A stretch of DNA of 64,000 nucleotides from Microcoleus sp. bin38.metabat.b11b12b14.051 (GCF_013299165.1 NZ_JAAFKD010000028.1:1-64000), one strand, 5' to 3'. Numbered from the stretch's first letter, positions 16,196 through 25,673 are shown. Notes: generated from the sequence alone by a model not told the origin. Numbers and translations: made by a program.

Positions 16196-16672
16196 CTATT
16201 TAGGGCTGGCTGACAAACAGCTTCTGCATGGGGTGCTGATACCAAATCCGGGTTATTCATCTCTGTTAATTGTTAAAGCTATTTGAGATTTGAGATTGGG
16301 GATTGAATGATTGAAGAATGGAAGCATTGAAGAATTCAAGATTGGCGATCGTCAAGGGCGTAGGGAACCAGGATTTGGCATGATTCGCGGTTGCTACGAG
16401 TTTTGGTTTGAGTAGCGAGAAATATTATAGGTAGAAAGGGGGTTTTACCGGCTATTGGTGACGCATCACATAGCTAAGGATCACAAATTAAATAACTTAC
16501 AATTTTAATTGTTATTGTGTGGTGTCTCGCCCGCCCTTGTGAGAGGGGCGGGCGAGACACCCCACAAACTTGTGCAAGTTATTAAATTTTCATTCCTAAC
16601 CGCACTCTTGATTATTAGTTGAGCACCCTCAGTGATTGCTTGGTTTCACTCGCTGTTTGAGAGATAGGGCTA
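16196..16672. other. Intergenic region with a hairpin repeat
   Basis: Contains the hairpin at 16518-16565 (GGTGTCTCGCCCGCCC against GGGCGGGCGAGACACC), sister of the 2254 palindrome. Otherwise there is AT-rich sequence with ATTGAAGAAT-type short repeats (16300-16345). No gene seen. Confidence 0.6.
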
Positions 16673-16775
16673 ATACCATTTTTCTAAAGTAGTGTTATAC
16701 AATCACCCCCCCAACCCCCCCTTACTAAGGGGGGGCTAAGAGTTCATCTCTAGCAAATCTTTATAAAATTGGTAT
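16673..16775. mobile_element. MITE-B copy 2 (103 bp)
   Basis: Same design and length as the copy at 15275-15377. Ends are ATACCATTTTTCTAAAG and CTTTATAAAATTGGTAT, with the CCCCCCCTTACTAAGGGGGG core. A related ATACCA...TGGTAT element occurs at 22266-22412. Confidence 0.65.
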
Positions 16776-17077
16776 AACAGGGTGGATCTGAGTTGTGGAC
16801 TTTTAGTGCTGTCGCGAGCTCGCGGGCTTTGTCAAGGAGGCGATCGCCACAGCACTAGAAAAAAAGTCATTTTTGTGAAAATGAGATATTCCCGACTGAC
16901 AATCGCTGAAGGGGCGATCGCCAGCTTTACAAAACTCAACATACATTCAAATAGCCGCATCGACTGCACAGCAATAGTTTCAGCCGCAGACTCAAAAAAA
17001 CTTGGGAAGTTTGCAGAAAATTTTCCCACATATCCCGATAAGTAAATGTAGGAACAAAGTTGCGGCCGCACTTAACT

Positions 17078-17797
17078 ATGACTGATGAATGCAACCCCTC
17101 TGAGGGGGAAGACCACTTATCGGATGAACTCGAACTCATCACTGAAGCTTGCGGGCATCTCCCGGGTAGTTCGCAGCGCCGTCGTTGTTTGGATAGACTG
17201 ATTCGAGACATTATCAAGTCCGGCAAACTCTGGAAAGAAAACACACCTTACTACCCAGATGCCTTGCAACAAACATGGATCTATTTTGCTAATAATTTGT
17301 GTGAAGCTACCACAGCAAAACGACCCTATGACCCGGAAACCAGCCGCCTTACTACTTGGCTAAATGCCTATCTCAGAAATCGGCTGTTAGATTTTCGTTT
17401 GGAGGAACAAAGAGAAAGAGCAGAACGATCGCGCCGTCGCATAGTTTCATTGCAAGGAGTACAAGACGAAGAAACGCTCAATTCAATTGACAAGATCGAA
17501 GCCGTGACTGATTCATTCTTTTATTTACAAGAAATTCTAGAATGGATAGAAATAGATCCAAATAACGAGTTAAAAAGCAGACACGTCAGAGGCAAACCGC
17601 AGATCAATTGCCAAGTTTTATTGCAGCGCCAGTGTTCGTCACCTCAAAGCCTTCAAGAACTCGCAAAAGAGTTTGGCTGCGCGGCTTCGACTTTATATGA
17701 CTTGTTAAACAATGACTGCCGCCATTTGCTGCAACAATTTTGCGAAGATCAAGGATATCAAATCAACATACCAGGAGTGTACAGTAATGAACGATAG
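17078..17797 (+). CDS. Sigma-70-like factor of the DUF1822/CHAT operon
   Basis: 239 aa from the ATG 17078; an in-frame TTG at 17060 is less likely. Residues ~40-125 resemble sigma region 2 (DALQQTWIYFANN...YDPETSRLTTWLNAYLRNRL). A basic linker (EEQRERAERSRRRI) follows, then a region-4-like helix-turn-helix (SLQELAKEFGCAASTLYDLL, ~195-214). Very similar genes are known in cyanobacteria directly upstream of DUF1822 and CHAT genes. It probably directs RNA polymerase to a small regulon, perhaps this operon, or has become a DNA-binding adaptor. No anti-sigma factor is visible. The 3' end overlaps the next gene by 11 bp. Confidence 0.75.
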   Translation: MTDECNPSEGEDHLSDELELITEACGHLPGSSQRRRCLDRLIRDIIKSGKLWKENTPYYPDALQQTWIYFANNLCEATTAKRPYDPETSRLTTWLNAYLRNRLLDFRLEEQRERAERSRRRIVSLQGVQDEETLNSIDKIEAVTDSFFYLQEILEWIEIDPNNELKSRHVRGKPQINCQVLLQRQCSSPQSLQELAKEFGCAASTLYDLLNNDCRHLLQQFCEDQGYQINIPGVYSNER

Positions 17798-18929
17798 CAA
17801 CCTTTGGGAAATCGACTCTTTATCAATGCCAATTACTCAAAAGGCAATGCAGCTTGCTCGGCAGTTTTCTGGGCAACAGTCCCACCCGCAAAAGCAAGAG
17901 CAAGTTTATCTCAATACTTTGGCAGTCCTGGCAGTTCGCGATTACCTGACAATTTTGAGTATTGAAACTGATTTGACTCAATGCGATAGCTGGAATCCGG
18001 TAATTCGCTTGTTTGCAGATGCTGCGGATTTGTATGTTAAAGGATTGGGTAAAATCGAATGCCGCCCGATTAAAAATCGGCATCTAAATTCATTTCCCCA
18101 GCCGTTAGAGAGTTGCCCGGTGCCGGTGGAAGCAAGGACAGAACGCATCGGCTATATTGCGGTAGAAATTGATGAAGAGGAAAATGAAGCAAGATTGCTG
18201 GGTTTTTCGGCAAGTGCGGCGGCGGGCGAATTGGTATTGAGGCAATTGCATTCTCTGGACGATTTTTTGGTGCATCTAGAGCATTTGTTTGAAGCTAAAG
18301 TTGACCTGCGCCAGTGGTTGGTAAATGTGTTTATGCCGGATTGGCAGCCTTTTGAAGCGGTAGTTAACCCGCAGCCGGATGCGGTTCCCGCCGAGATAAT
18401 TGAAAATCCGCGTCCTTCGAGATTGCGGAATTGGTTAAATGATGTTGTGGAAGCGGGCTGGCAGAAAATTCAGCAAGGAAAGCAGAGTTTGGAAGATTTA
18501 GTATTTCGCGATAGTCGCGACACTTTTGCATTCCGAGGCGGTGGAAGTTCGGGAGCCGAATCTCATTTTTTCGACCGTAAGAGCAGCGTCTACAGGTTGC
18601 CAGAAGCTGATGTTACTAGGGCAAAGTTGATTGATTTAGGCATGGAGTTGGGAAGGACAACTGTTGCTTTATTGGTGGCTATTGCCGAAGAGAGCGATCG
18701 CACTATGAGAGTTTGCGTTCAATTGCATCCGGCGCTGGGACAAAGATATCTGCCACCGCACACTAAACTTTCGTTAATATCCGACACCGGAGAAATTTTA
18801 CACGAGGCTGAATCAACGATGCAAAATTCGTGTATTGTGCTGAAGGATTTTGAGGTAGAACCCCAAGAGAGCTTTAGCATCAAAGTAGCTCTCAAAAATG
18901 TGAGCGTGACAGAAAATTTTGTGGTATGA
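17787..18929 (+). CDS. DUF1822 family protein
   Basis: 380 aa from ATG 17787 (MNDSNLWEIDSLSMPITQ), overlapping the sigma-like gene by 11 bp; this start matches the conserved N-terminus. Features include NTLAVLAVRDYLTILSIETDL, a 'VEARTERIGYIAVEID' strand region, a tryptophan-rich middle (QWLVNVFMPDWQPFE) and a C-terminal beta-rich part (RVCVQLHPALGQRYLPPHTK). There is no signal peptide or TM helix. The function of DUF1822 is unknown. Its constant linkage to sigma-like and CHAT genes suggests a substrate, regulator or scaffold for the protease. Its stop overlaps the CHAT start (ATGA). Confidence 0.8.
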   Translation: MNDSNLWEIDSLSMPITQKAMQLARQFSGQQSHPQKQEQVYLNTLAVLAVRDYLTILSIETDLTQCDSWNPVIRLFADAADLYVKGLGKIECRPIKNRHLNSFPQPLESCPVPVEARTERIGYIAVEIDEEENEARLLGFSASAAAGELVLRQLHSLDDFLVHLEHLFEAKVDLRQWLVNVFMPDWQPFEAVVNPQPDAVPAEIIENPRPSRLRNWLNDVVEAGWQKIQQGKQSLEDLVFRDSRDTFAFRGGGSSGAESHFFDRKSSVYRLPEADVTRAKLIDLGMELGRTTVALLVAIAEESDRTMRVCVQLHPALGQRYLPPHTKLSLISDTGEILHEAESTMQNSCIVLKDFEVEPQESFSIKVALKNVSVTENFVV

Positions 18930-20824
18930 TGAGTGAAATTTACTGTGCGGGCATCCAATTTATGAGCTGGACTATCATCTTGGCTTTGGGATCTGGGAGT
19001 CTAAAAAGCGGGTTTCCTCACGTCACGGCGGAACTCAAAGAAACAGGAAAAACCTTCGCTAAATTTCCTGCCAGCTTGCCCCCAGCACCAGAAGTTGAGG
19101 AATTGCACAGAAGGTGGAAAGTGCTTTGTAACGCACTCAAACCTGGGAGCGCTGCGAGTCGAATTAAATTGAAATCACCAGGCGTCACCACAAATTTTTC
19201 TGAGGACACACCGGAAGAAATATATCCGAATTTGTACAAACACATGAGGGAGTGGCTGGCATCTGACGAGTTTTGCAAAAAAATTGAATTGAATCTCAGA
19301 ACTTACATCGGCAATATATCTGAATCTTTTAAAATCTTTTTAGAAAACGATAATTCTCAGCTTTGGGAGTTGCCTTGGGATGCGTGGGCCTTGCGCGAAG
19401 TTTACGCCAACTGCGAAATAATTCTGACTTCGTGCGAATACGGAACAATTACGCGAGCGAGAAACGCAGTACCAGTAGTTAGATTTTCTGAAGGCAGGAT
19501 TTTATGCGTGTTTGGCAACAGTCAGGGCATTGATATTAAAAAAGATCGCAGAACAATCGAAAAACTTTTGGGCGATCGCTGCGAGTTAAATTTTCTCAAA
19601 GAGCCGACTGCTGAAAAGTTGTATGAGGAGCTGTTTGACGAGAAAGGCTGGCAAGTTTTATTTTTTGCAGGACACAGCAACAGCGACTGGAATGCTGCTA
19701 ACGGACTGCTGTATATCAATCAAAATCCTGACAACAATACTATCACTGTAGAGGAGTTAAAATCTGGTTTAAAACAAGCTATCAGTAACGGCTTGCAGTT
19801 GCTGATTTTTAATTCGTGTTCGAGTTTGGGCATTGCTACGGATATCGTTGCTGAGGGTTTGCATTTGCCGTCAATAATTGTGATGCGCGCGCCGCTACCA
19901 GATCCCATTGCTCACGATTTTGTAAAGTCTTTGTTTGAATATTTGGCATTAGGAGATCCTTTGTTTTTGGCGGTTCGCAAAGCTAAAAATGATTTGCTGT
20001 CGTGGGAACCTCGATTTCCGGGTGCGAGCGGAATTCCCATGCTGTGTCAGCATCCGACGTTTGACGAGTTTATTTTACCGAGGTGGAAAGCCGAAAACCC
20101 TGTGAATCCACCTTTCTCCGAGGCTCAGGCGGGCGATCGCCCAAACCACGGGAATTTCATGATTCCAACTCAATTGATGCAGCGGGCGAGCATCAGTTTA
20201 GCTGTTGTGGCGATCGGCTATCCATTGATCGGCCCGCATCTGGGAGCTGTGATTAACACATTCGGGATGGAAAAACACCGCAACAATCAATTTTTAATCG
20301 CGAAAGTTTCATACAATCTAGCTGCGTCACTCGATCCAACTAATGGCTATTATTTTTATAATTTGTCTTTACTTTGCGATCAAATAAACGAAGACGAGTG
20401 CGCGGAACAAGCCATGAAACAAGCAGTCTGGCGCGGACTTCCCGAAGCTTATGCCCAATTAGCTAAATCGCTGATTGTCAAAAATAAACCTCAAGCTGCT
20501 TTAAAAGTAATCGGACTGTGTTTAGAACAAACTGAATTTGATGGAGTGAAATCAGCTTGTTTGAAAAATCGCGGTTGGTTGCGTTTCAATGACAACCAAT
20601 ACGACTCAGCGGAAGCAGATTTAAGAACGGCTATATCTCTCAACACTAAAACTCCAGAAGCTCAATGTCTTTTAGCGAAGGTACTCGAAGCTAAAGGAAA
20701 ACCGCAAGAATCACTAAAACATTGGGCAGAAACAATAAAATCTGGCGAGGCTAGAATTCCCGAACAAGATGAGTGTATCCAAATAGCCAAACAACGTTTA
20801 CAAAAAATAGGAAATAGCCCATGA
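18926..20824 (+). CDS. CHAT-domain protease with C-terminal TPRs
   Basis: 632 aa. N-terminal ~120 residues of unknown fold; CHAT (caspase/separase-like) domain ~140-390 with the catalytic pair H250 (FFAGHSNSD) and C298 (IFNSCSSLG); a hydrophobic segment ~420-440 (ISLAVVAIGYPLIGPHLGAV), probably membrane-anchoring; TPR helices ~450-620. Both catalytic residues are present, so a cysteine peptidase is likely; the substrate is unknown. It sits in a four-gene coupled operon: the start overlaps the DUF1822 stop and the stop overlaps the next start (ATGA). An alternative ATG lies 3 bp downstream. Confidence 0.85.
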   Translation: MMSEIYCAGIQFMSWTIILALGSGSLKSGFPHVTAELKETGKTFAKFPASLPPAPEVEELHRRWKVLCNALKPGSAASRIKLKSPGVTTNFSEDTPEEIYPNLYKHMREWLASDEFCKKIELNLRTYIGNISESFKIFLENDNSQLWELPWDAWALREVYANCEIILTSCEYGTITRARNAVPVVRFSEGRILCVFGNSQGIDIKKDRRTIEKLLGDRCELNFLKEPTAEKLYEELFDEKGWQVLFFAGHSNSDWNAANGLLYINQNPDNNTITVEELKSGLKQAISNGLQLLIFNSCSSLGIATDIVAEGLHLPSIIVMRAPLPDPIAHDFVKSLFEYLALGDPLFLAVRKAKNDLLSWEPRFPGASGIPMLCQHPTFDEFILPRWKAENPVNPPFSEAQAGDRPNHGNFMIPTQLMQRASISLAVVAIGYPLIGPHLGAVINTFGMEKHRNNQFLIAKVSYNLAASLDPTNGYYFYNLSLLCDQINEDECAEQAMKQAVWRGLPEAYAQLAKSLIVKNKPQAALKVIGLCLEQTEFDGVKSACLKNRGWLRFNDNQYDSAEADLRTAISLNTKTPEAQCLLAKVLEAKGKPQESLKHWAETIKSGEARIPEQDECIQIAKQRLQKIGNSP

Positions 20825-22023
20825 AAAAACAGATAGCCACTTGTATAGGCGCCAGCGCGATCGCCAGTACGGTCATTTCAATCAATATTCTACCTCATTC
20901 GCGCTTTGGCAGTCACACAGATTTATCCAAAATATCCGCCAACAACCTCATAATTTCCCCAGCAATCGCAGCAACGAGCAGAATATCCAACGGACAAATC
21001 CTGAATATTAGCGGCGAAGTGCAGTTACAGCGTCAAAATGGCCGCAGTATTCGCGCGACAACCGGCACGCCAATTTATCCGGGCGACAAACTGCAAACTT
21101 CACAAAACGGACAAATTACCATCCAATGTGCAGATTTAGGAATTAAGTCAATTAAAGCGGGTGAAAATCAATTAAATAGCTGTTTGTTGGTGAGCGACAA
21201 GTCGCAGTCTGACTGCAATAAAAATTTAATTAGATGTCCCGATCGCGGTGATGATAAAATTGCTTGGAACAACGCGCCGATTCCTTATATAATCAGTCCG
21301 AGGCGGACGCAATTGCTGGAAAATAAGCCGGCTTTGCGCTGGAATCCGGTTGCGGGTGCGACTAGCTATAAGTTGAGCCTTCTCGAAAATAATTCGAAGT
21401 TAAATTGGGAAATGACGGTTAACGGTACTGAGGCGGTGTATGCGGGGGAACCGGCGCTGAAACCGGGTGTTAAGTACCGATTGATTGTGGAGGCGAATAC
21501 GGGGGTTTCTTCGGAAAGTGCCGCAGGAGAGGGATATAGAGAGTTTGGTTTGTTGGATGAGAAGGAAGCTCAGGCTGTTAAAGATGCGGTTGGGGCGATC
21601 GACCAACAGGTACCGAATGCCGTGGCAAAAAAATTAGCAACAGCCCATATTTATCTTAGCACAAACTTGATTGCCGAAGCAATAGAAACCTTAGAAAGCT
21701 TACCAACAGTGGGAGTTGAGACAGCGCCAATTTACCGGAAGTTGGGGGAACTGTATCGAGAGCGATCGCAACTGATGCCGCAGGCGGAAGTATATTATCA
21801 AAAGGCAATCAATGCAGCTAAACCAGACGATATCGAGGAGCTAACCGACGCGCGTTACGGTTTGGGACAAGTTTATTCATCGATGCGGAACTATCCCGAA
21901 GCTCGGCGCCATTTGCAGTCAGCAAAAGAGGGATATCAAAATTTGGGAGATTTGCCAATGGTGGAAAAGATAGAGAAGCAATTGCAAGACGTGCAAAGAA
22001 AAGAACAGAGAAAAGCTGCATAG
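20821..22023 (+). CDS. FecR-like exported protein with TPRs
   Basis: 400 aa. An N-terminal hydrophobic stretch with signal-peptide character; FecR-like domain ~55-125 (ILNISGEVQLQRQNG, GTPIYPGDKLQTSQNGQI); a fibronectin-like middle (PALRWNPVAGATSYKLSLLE); C-terminal TPR helices ~270-395 (AEVYYQKAINAAKPDDIEEL, EARRHLQSAKEGYQNLGDL). FecR domains sense extracytoplasmic signals and control sigma factors. The operon also encodes a sigma-like protein, so a sensing role is attractive but inferred. Its start overlaps the CHAT stop (ATGA). The tail is rich in K/E/Q. Confidence 0.75.
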   Translation: MKKQIATCIGASAIASTVISINILPHSRFGSHTDLSKISANNLIISPAIAATSRISNGQILNISGEVQLQRQNGRSIRATTGTPIYPGDKLQTSQNGQITIQCADLGIKSIKAGENQLNSCLLVSDKSQSDCNKNLIRCPDRGDDKIAWNNAPIPYIISPRRTQLLENKPALRWNPVAGATSYKLSLLENNSKLNWEMTVNGTEAVYAGEPALKPGVKYRLIVEANTGVSSESAAGEGYREFGLLDEKEAQAVKDAVGAIDQQVPNAVAKKLATAHIYLSTNLIAEAIETLESLPTVGVETAPIYRKLGELYRERSQLMPQAEVYYQKAINAAKPDDIEELTDARYGLGQVYSSMRNYPEARRHLQSAKEGYQNLGDLPMVEKIEKQLQDVQRKEQRKAA

Positions 22024-22205
22024 TGCGATCGATTAATCGCACTACGAACCGTTCGTAGTGCGGAATTTATTCCGCTCTCTGACTGCGGACGCCAGGACGC
22101 ACTACAAACCGTTCGTAGTGCGGAATTTATTCCGCTCTCTGGCCGTTCGTAGTGCGGAATTTATTCCGCTCTGTGGCTGCGGACGCCAGGACGCACTACA
22201 AACGG
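22024..22205. repeat. Dispersed 'GTTCGTAGTGCGGAATTTATTCCG' palindrome cluster
   Basis: Three copies of CGTTCGTAGTGCGGAATTTA followed by TTCCGCTCT, alternating with two copies of CTGCGGACGCCAGGACGCAC. Arms GTTCGTAGTGCG / CGCACTAC(A/G)AAC are inverted. It is a relative of the 61-bp array unit at 1211. It lies directly behind the FecR-TPR gene. Confidence 0.75.
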
Positions 22206-22215
22206 TTTATTTATG

Positions 22216-22415
22216 ATAATCCAATAGGGTTCACTTAAGAAGTGTCATTGCGAGGAACGAAGTAATACCAATTTAAAAAAACATTGCTACAAAAAATAAA
22301 TTAGAGGTTTTTACCTGTAGGGATACGGCACTGCCGTCTCCGGCAATTTATGATGATGACATATAATTTATATACGCTTAATGTGCGTAGCAACAATTTG
22401 TCACGCATGGTATAA
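22216..22415. mobile_element. Nested MITE-like remnants
   Basis: 22216-22262 resembles the left half of MITE-D (CCAATAGGGTTCACTTAAG, then GTCATTGCGAGGAACGAAG) and stops abruptly. 22266-22412 is another element with ends ATACCA...TGGTAT and inner GTAGCAA/TTGCTAC inversions. A second copy of its interior (ACATTGCTACAAAAAA...CAACAATTTGTCA) lies at about 56587-56708. The arrangement suggests one element inserted in another. Confidence 0.55.
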
Positions 22416-22417
22416 GA

Positions 22418-22603
22418 CGGCGGTTGAAACCGCATCTACACAAAGATCAGACGGCGGTTGAAACCGCGTCTACAGAAACGATGTCCGCCTCCGCGGACTG
22501 AAGAAGATAACGTAATTTTCACCGTCTTCTCTTCAACCCGCGGAGGCGGGTTTTGTTCGTATCGACGCGGTTTCAACCGCCGAGTATTCAACCGCCCGCT
22601 ATT
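22418..22603. repeat. GCGGTTGAAACCGC palindrome cluster
   Basis: Several copies of GACGGCGGTTGAAACCGC plus TCTACA, and a CCGCGGAGGCGG palindrome (around 22490 and 22540). The same family occurs at 31560-31800, 34520-34670 and 34861-34885. The copy around 22450-22497 is the uninterrupted version of the site hit by MITE-A at 34670. Confidence 0.75.
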
Positions 22604-25312
22604 CTACCGCGCATCACCAATCAAAATAAACGGCGACCAATAAAAAGGATGAGGAGAAATCTTAATCTGACTCAATTTAGCTTGCCGCAAAGCTTCCGCT
22701 TTACTCATCCCTTTATTAATATTTTGATAAAATGCCACCATCAATTCTTGAGTAGCTGAATCATCAACACTCCAGAGACTCGCCATCACAGCATTCGCAC
22801 CCGCGCGCTCAAATACATAGGCAATTCCCGATATTTCTTCCCCGTTGGAATTGGCTTGCAAAGCTGTTTGACACGCACTTAAGGTGAGAAGTCTGGTGTT
22901 TTGCAATCCTAATAACGCGGCATCGGCAATATTGAATTGAGTGTCAGCAAATAGAAGTGTATTTGCTTTCATGTCCAATTTTTGACAGCCTTCGGGTTGG
23001 AAACAGCCGTGAGTTGCTAGGTGCAAAAAGGGAAAGCGAGGTGCTTGGGTTTTGAATTTGTCGAGGGTGGCGGTATTGCCGATATAGGGGGGACTGCCAG
23101 GGAATAATTGAGCGATATTTCTGACTTCTGCTTCGGAACCGGGTAGATCTTGCGGAGGGCGGGGGACGGGATTTCCTAATGCTAAGATGCCGCTTTGTAA
23201 TTTGGAATCAGGACTTGACCTGGTTGAAATACGGGTGAGATAGTTGATGGGATATTTCTCGATTAGGTATTTCTCAGTTTGCTTATCTAAAAGGGCTTCA
23301 AATGGGATATAACGCAATTTTCCTGTGGCGATGATGCTCAATTGTTTGGGAGAAAATGCCTGTATTTTGTCTTCTACTGGGCGAATCAGGATATCGTATA
23401 GTTTGCCACCAGTGTCTTTGTAATCTGACGTGAGTCCGCTTGATATCTGTTCGCGGTATTGAGTGATGAGTTTGTCGAATTCTGTGGGATCTATTGCAAT
23501 TTTTTTAACATTTAAACTGTCTTTTGTCAAGACAAATATGGCGATCGTATTGGGAACATTTTTGGCATTTGTCAGCAAGACGGGTTGAATGACAACGGTT
23601 CCGGGTGAGATACTTGCTTTCAGTTGGGCGATGTCTTTGAGTTTAGTTTCAAATAGTTCGGCGACTTCCGGGAAACTGCGGGAGATTTGTTCGGCTTGGC
23701 GGTTGACTTCTGCTTCTGATTCCCGGATTTGTCGGGAGAGATTTTCTGAGAATTTGTCTTCTAGTTGGCGGCGGAGGGATTGCAGTTGTTGATTTTTTTG
23801 ATTCCATTCGTCTATGGCTTTTTGTGCTTGGGGGTTGGCGACTTTGGCGTTGATGAGGCGGGTGTAGTCGGCGAGGTCTACTGTGGTGGCGATGTTGACC
23901 CATTGAAAAGCGCGATCGGCTTGGTTTTGATCGATGAGAAGCGATGTGAGGGCGATCGGGGTTAAGTTATTAGCTTGTAAAAATTTTTGGCGATTTTCTC
24001 GCTGTAAACCACTCCGCATTTCTAAAGTAATCTTGATGGAGTCCTCCAAATTTTTGATGGCATCAGTAGGTTTATTTATATCTCGGTAGGCTAAACCCAT
24101 ATTAGTTAAAGTAACAGCTTCCCCAGGGCGATCGCCCACTTTCCGCCTAATTTCCAAAGCTTGGTTATAGGATTTCAATGCCTTGTTTGGTTGTTTCATG
24201 TTTTGGTAGGCTAAACCCATATTATTCAAAGTAGTAGCTTCCCCAGAGCGATCGCCCACTGACCGCATAATTGGCAAAGCTTCGTTAAGGTATTCCAATG
24301 CCTCTTCTGGTTTTCCAATGTTGTTATAGGCTAAACCCATATTAGTTAAAGTAGCAGCTTGCCCTGGGCGATCCCTCACTTTCTGCCTAATTTTTAAAGC
24401 TTGCTTAAGATATTCCAATGCCTCTTTTGATTTTTCAAGTTTGTCGTAGGCTAAACCCATATTATTCAAAGTAGTAGCTTCCCCAGAGCGATCGCCCCCT
24501 TCCTGCCAAATTGCTAAAGCTTGCTTAAAGTTGTCCAATGCCTTTTCTGGTTTTCCAATTCTGTAGTGGACCCAACCAATACCATTCAAAGCAACAGCTT
24601 CTACAAATCGGTCGTGTACTTCCTGTGAAATTGGCAAAGCTTGGTTATAGTATTTTAATGCCTCTTCTGGTTTTCCAATGCTGTCATAGACCCAACCAAT
24701 ATTAGTCAAAGTTCTAGCTTCCGCAGAGCGAGCGCGCACTTCCTGCCAAATTGGCAAAGCTTGGTTATAGTATTTTAATGCCTCTTCTGGTTTTCCTGTG
24801 TTCTGGTAATATGAACCAATATTAGTCAAAGTTCTAGCTTCCCCAGAGCGATCGCGCACTTCCTGCCAAATTGGCAAAGCTTGGTTATAGTATTTTAATG
24901 CCTCTGTTGATTTTCCAAGTTTGTCGTAGGCTAAACCAATATTAGTCAAAGTCAAAACTTCCCCATAGCGATCCCGCACTTCTCGCGAAATAGGCAAAGC
25001 TTGGTTAAAGTATTTTAATGCTTCTTTTGGTTGTCCAATGTTGTTGTAGACCGTACCAATCCTATTGAGGACTGATACTTCCGTTGTTAGATCGTTCAAT
25101 TGTCGTACAATGCTTAAAATCTGCTGCCATGTTTCTATTGCCGGTTGCGATTTTCCTTGCTGTTGCTGTTCCATTGCTTGCCGTATCAGTTTCTCTACTT
25201 CTTGACTCTGTGCATTTGGACTTTGCGCCCTACTAGGTTGCACCATGGGTGGTACAGTCAGAGGAGTTAAAAACACACCCAAAACCAAAACACTGATAAT
25301 AATTCGTTTCAT
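22604..25312 (-). CDS. Exported CHAT protease with ~10 tandem TPRs
   Basis: 902 aa. A signal peptide (MKRIIISVLVLGVFLTPLTV...) is followed by about ten 40-residue TPR units at ~50-440, most of the form EALKYYNQALPIWQEV-DRSGEA-TLTNIG--Y---GKPE. Next come a helical linker (~440-590) and a C-terminal CHAT domain with H768 (LHLATHGCFQ) and C814 (LSACQTALQ). The signal sequence implies a periplasmic or membrane location. CHAT-TPR proteins are cysteine proteases or their relatives; eukaryotic separase and the CRISPR-linked TPR-CHAT are distant kin. The TPR units are unusually alike at DNA level (120-bp period), so unit gain or loss is likely. It is convergent with the sigma-DUF1822-CHAT operon. Confidence 0.9.
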   Translation of the reverse strand: MKRIIISVLVLGVFLTPLTVPPMVQPSRAQSPNAQSQEVEKLIRQAMEQQQQGKSQPAIETWQQILSIVRQLNDLTTEVSVLNRIGTVYNNIGQPKEALKYFNQALPISREVRDRYGEVLTLTNIGLAYDKLGKSTEALKYYNQALPIWQEVRDRSGEARTLTNIGSYYQNTGKPEEALKYYNQALPIWQEVRARSAEARTLTNIGWVYDSIGKPEEALKYYNQALPISQEVHDRFVEAVALNGIGWVHYRIGKPEKALDNFKQALAIWQEGGDRSGEATTLNNMGLAYDKLEKSKEALEYLKQALKIRQKVRDRPGQAATLTNMGLAYNNIGKPEEALEYLNEALPIMRSVGDRSGEATTLNNMGLAYQNMKQPNKALKSYNQALEIRRKVGDRPGEAVTLTNMGLAYRDINKPTDAIKNLEDSIKITLEMRSGLQRENRQKFLQANNLTPIALTSLLIDQNQADRAFQWVNIATTVDLADYTRLINAKVANPQAQKAIDEWNQKNQQLQSLRRQLEDKFSENLSRQIRESEAEVNRQAEQISRSFPEVAELFETKLKDIAQLKASISPGTVVIQPVLLTNAKNVPNTIAIFVLTKDSLNVKKIAIDPTEFDKLITQYREQISSGLTSDYKDTGGKLYDILIRPVEDKIQAFSPKQLSIIATGKLRYIPFEALLDKQTEKYLIEKYPINYLTRISTRSSPDSKLQSGILALGNPVPRPPQDLPGSEAEVRNIAQLFPGSPPYIGNTATLDKFKTQAPRFPFLHLATHGCFQPEGCQKLDMKANTLLFADTQFNIADAALLGLQNTRLLTLSACQTALQANSNGEEISGIAYVFERAGANAVMASLWSVDDSATQELMVAFYQNINKGMSKAEALRQAKLSQIKISPHPFYWSPFILIGDAR

Positions 25313-25438
25313 AACCTTACCTAATTCTCCTCATCAAATTAACCAATTCTCTAATTGCCACACAGGAATATTGATAAAATCACGAGTATCGCTTCTCACC
25401 AAAAGAGTTTTGCTCTTAATTGCAGCATAGGTAATTTT

Positions 25439-25645
25439 GAAGCAATATCTGTAGGAAAATGGCACTGCCGTCTCCTCTTCAGGATGAAATACAGAACACG
25501 GCATTTGGAAGCAATATCTGTAGGGAAATGGCACTGCCGTCTCCTCTTTAGGATGAAATACAGAACACGGCATTTGGAAGCAATATCTGTAGGGAAACGG
25601 CACTGCCGTCTCCTCTTCAGGATGAAATACAGGACACGGCAATGC
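25439..25645. repeat. Tandem array, three 69-bp units
   Basis: Units start with GAAGCAATATCTGTAGG at 25439, 25508 and 25577 and end with ACACGGCATTTG; each includes GGCACTGCCGTCTCCTCT. The half-palindrome GGCACTGCCGT / ACACGGCA(A/T)TGCCGTGTCC also occurs singly at 22320, 30535 and 53893. Because 69 is divisible by three, the array creates spurious open frames on both strands. It separates the CHAT-TPR gene from the small exported protein gene. Confidence 0.85.
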
Positions 25646-25673
25646 CGTGTCCCTACCCGTTATCTAGCTGAAA

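Noticed and set aside
16782-17045. 87-codon frame before the sigma-like gene
   Set aside because: It starts at the edge of MITE-B and crosses HIP1-rich DNA; no domain-like pattern, and the stretch is more likely the operon promoter region.
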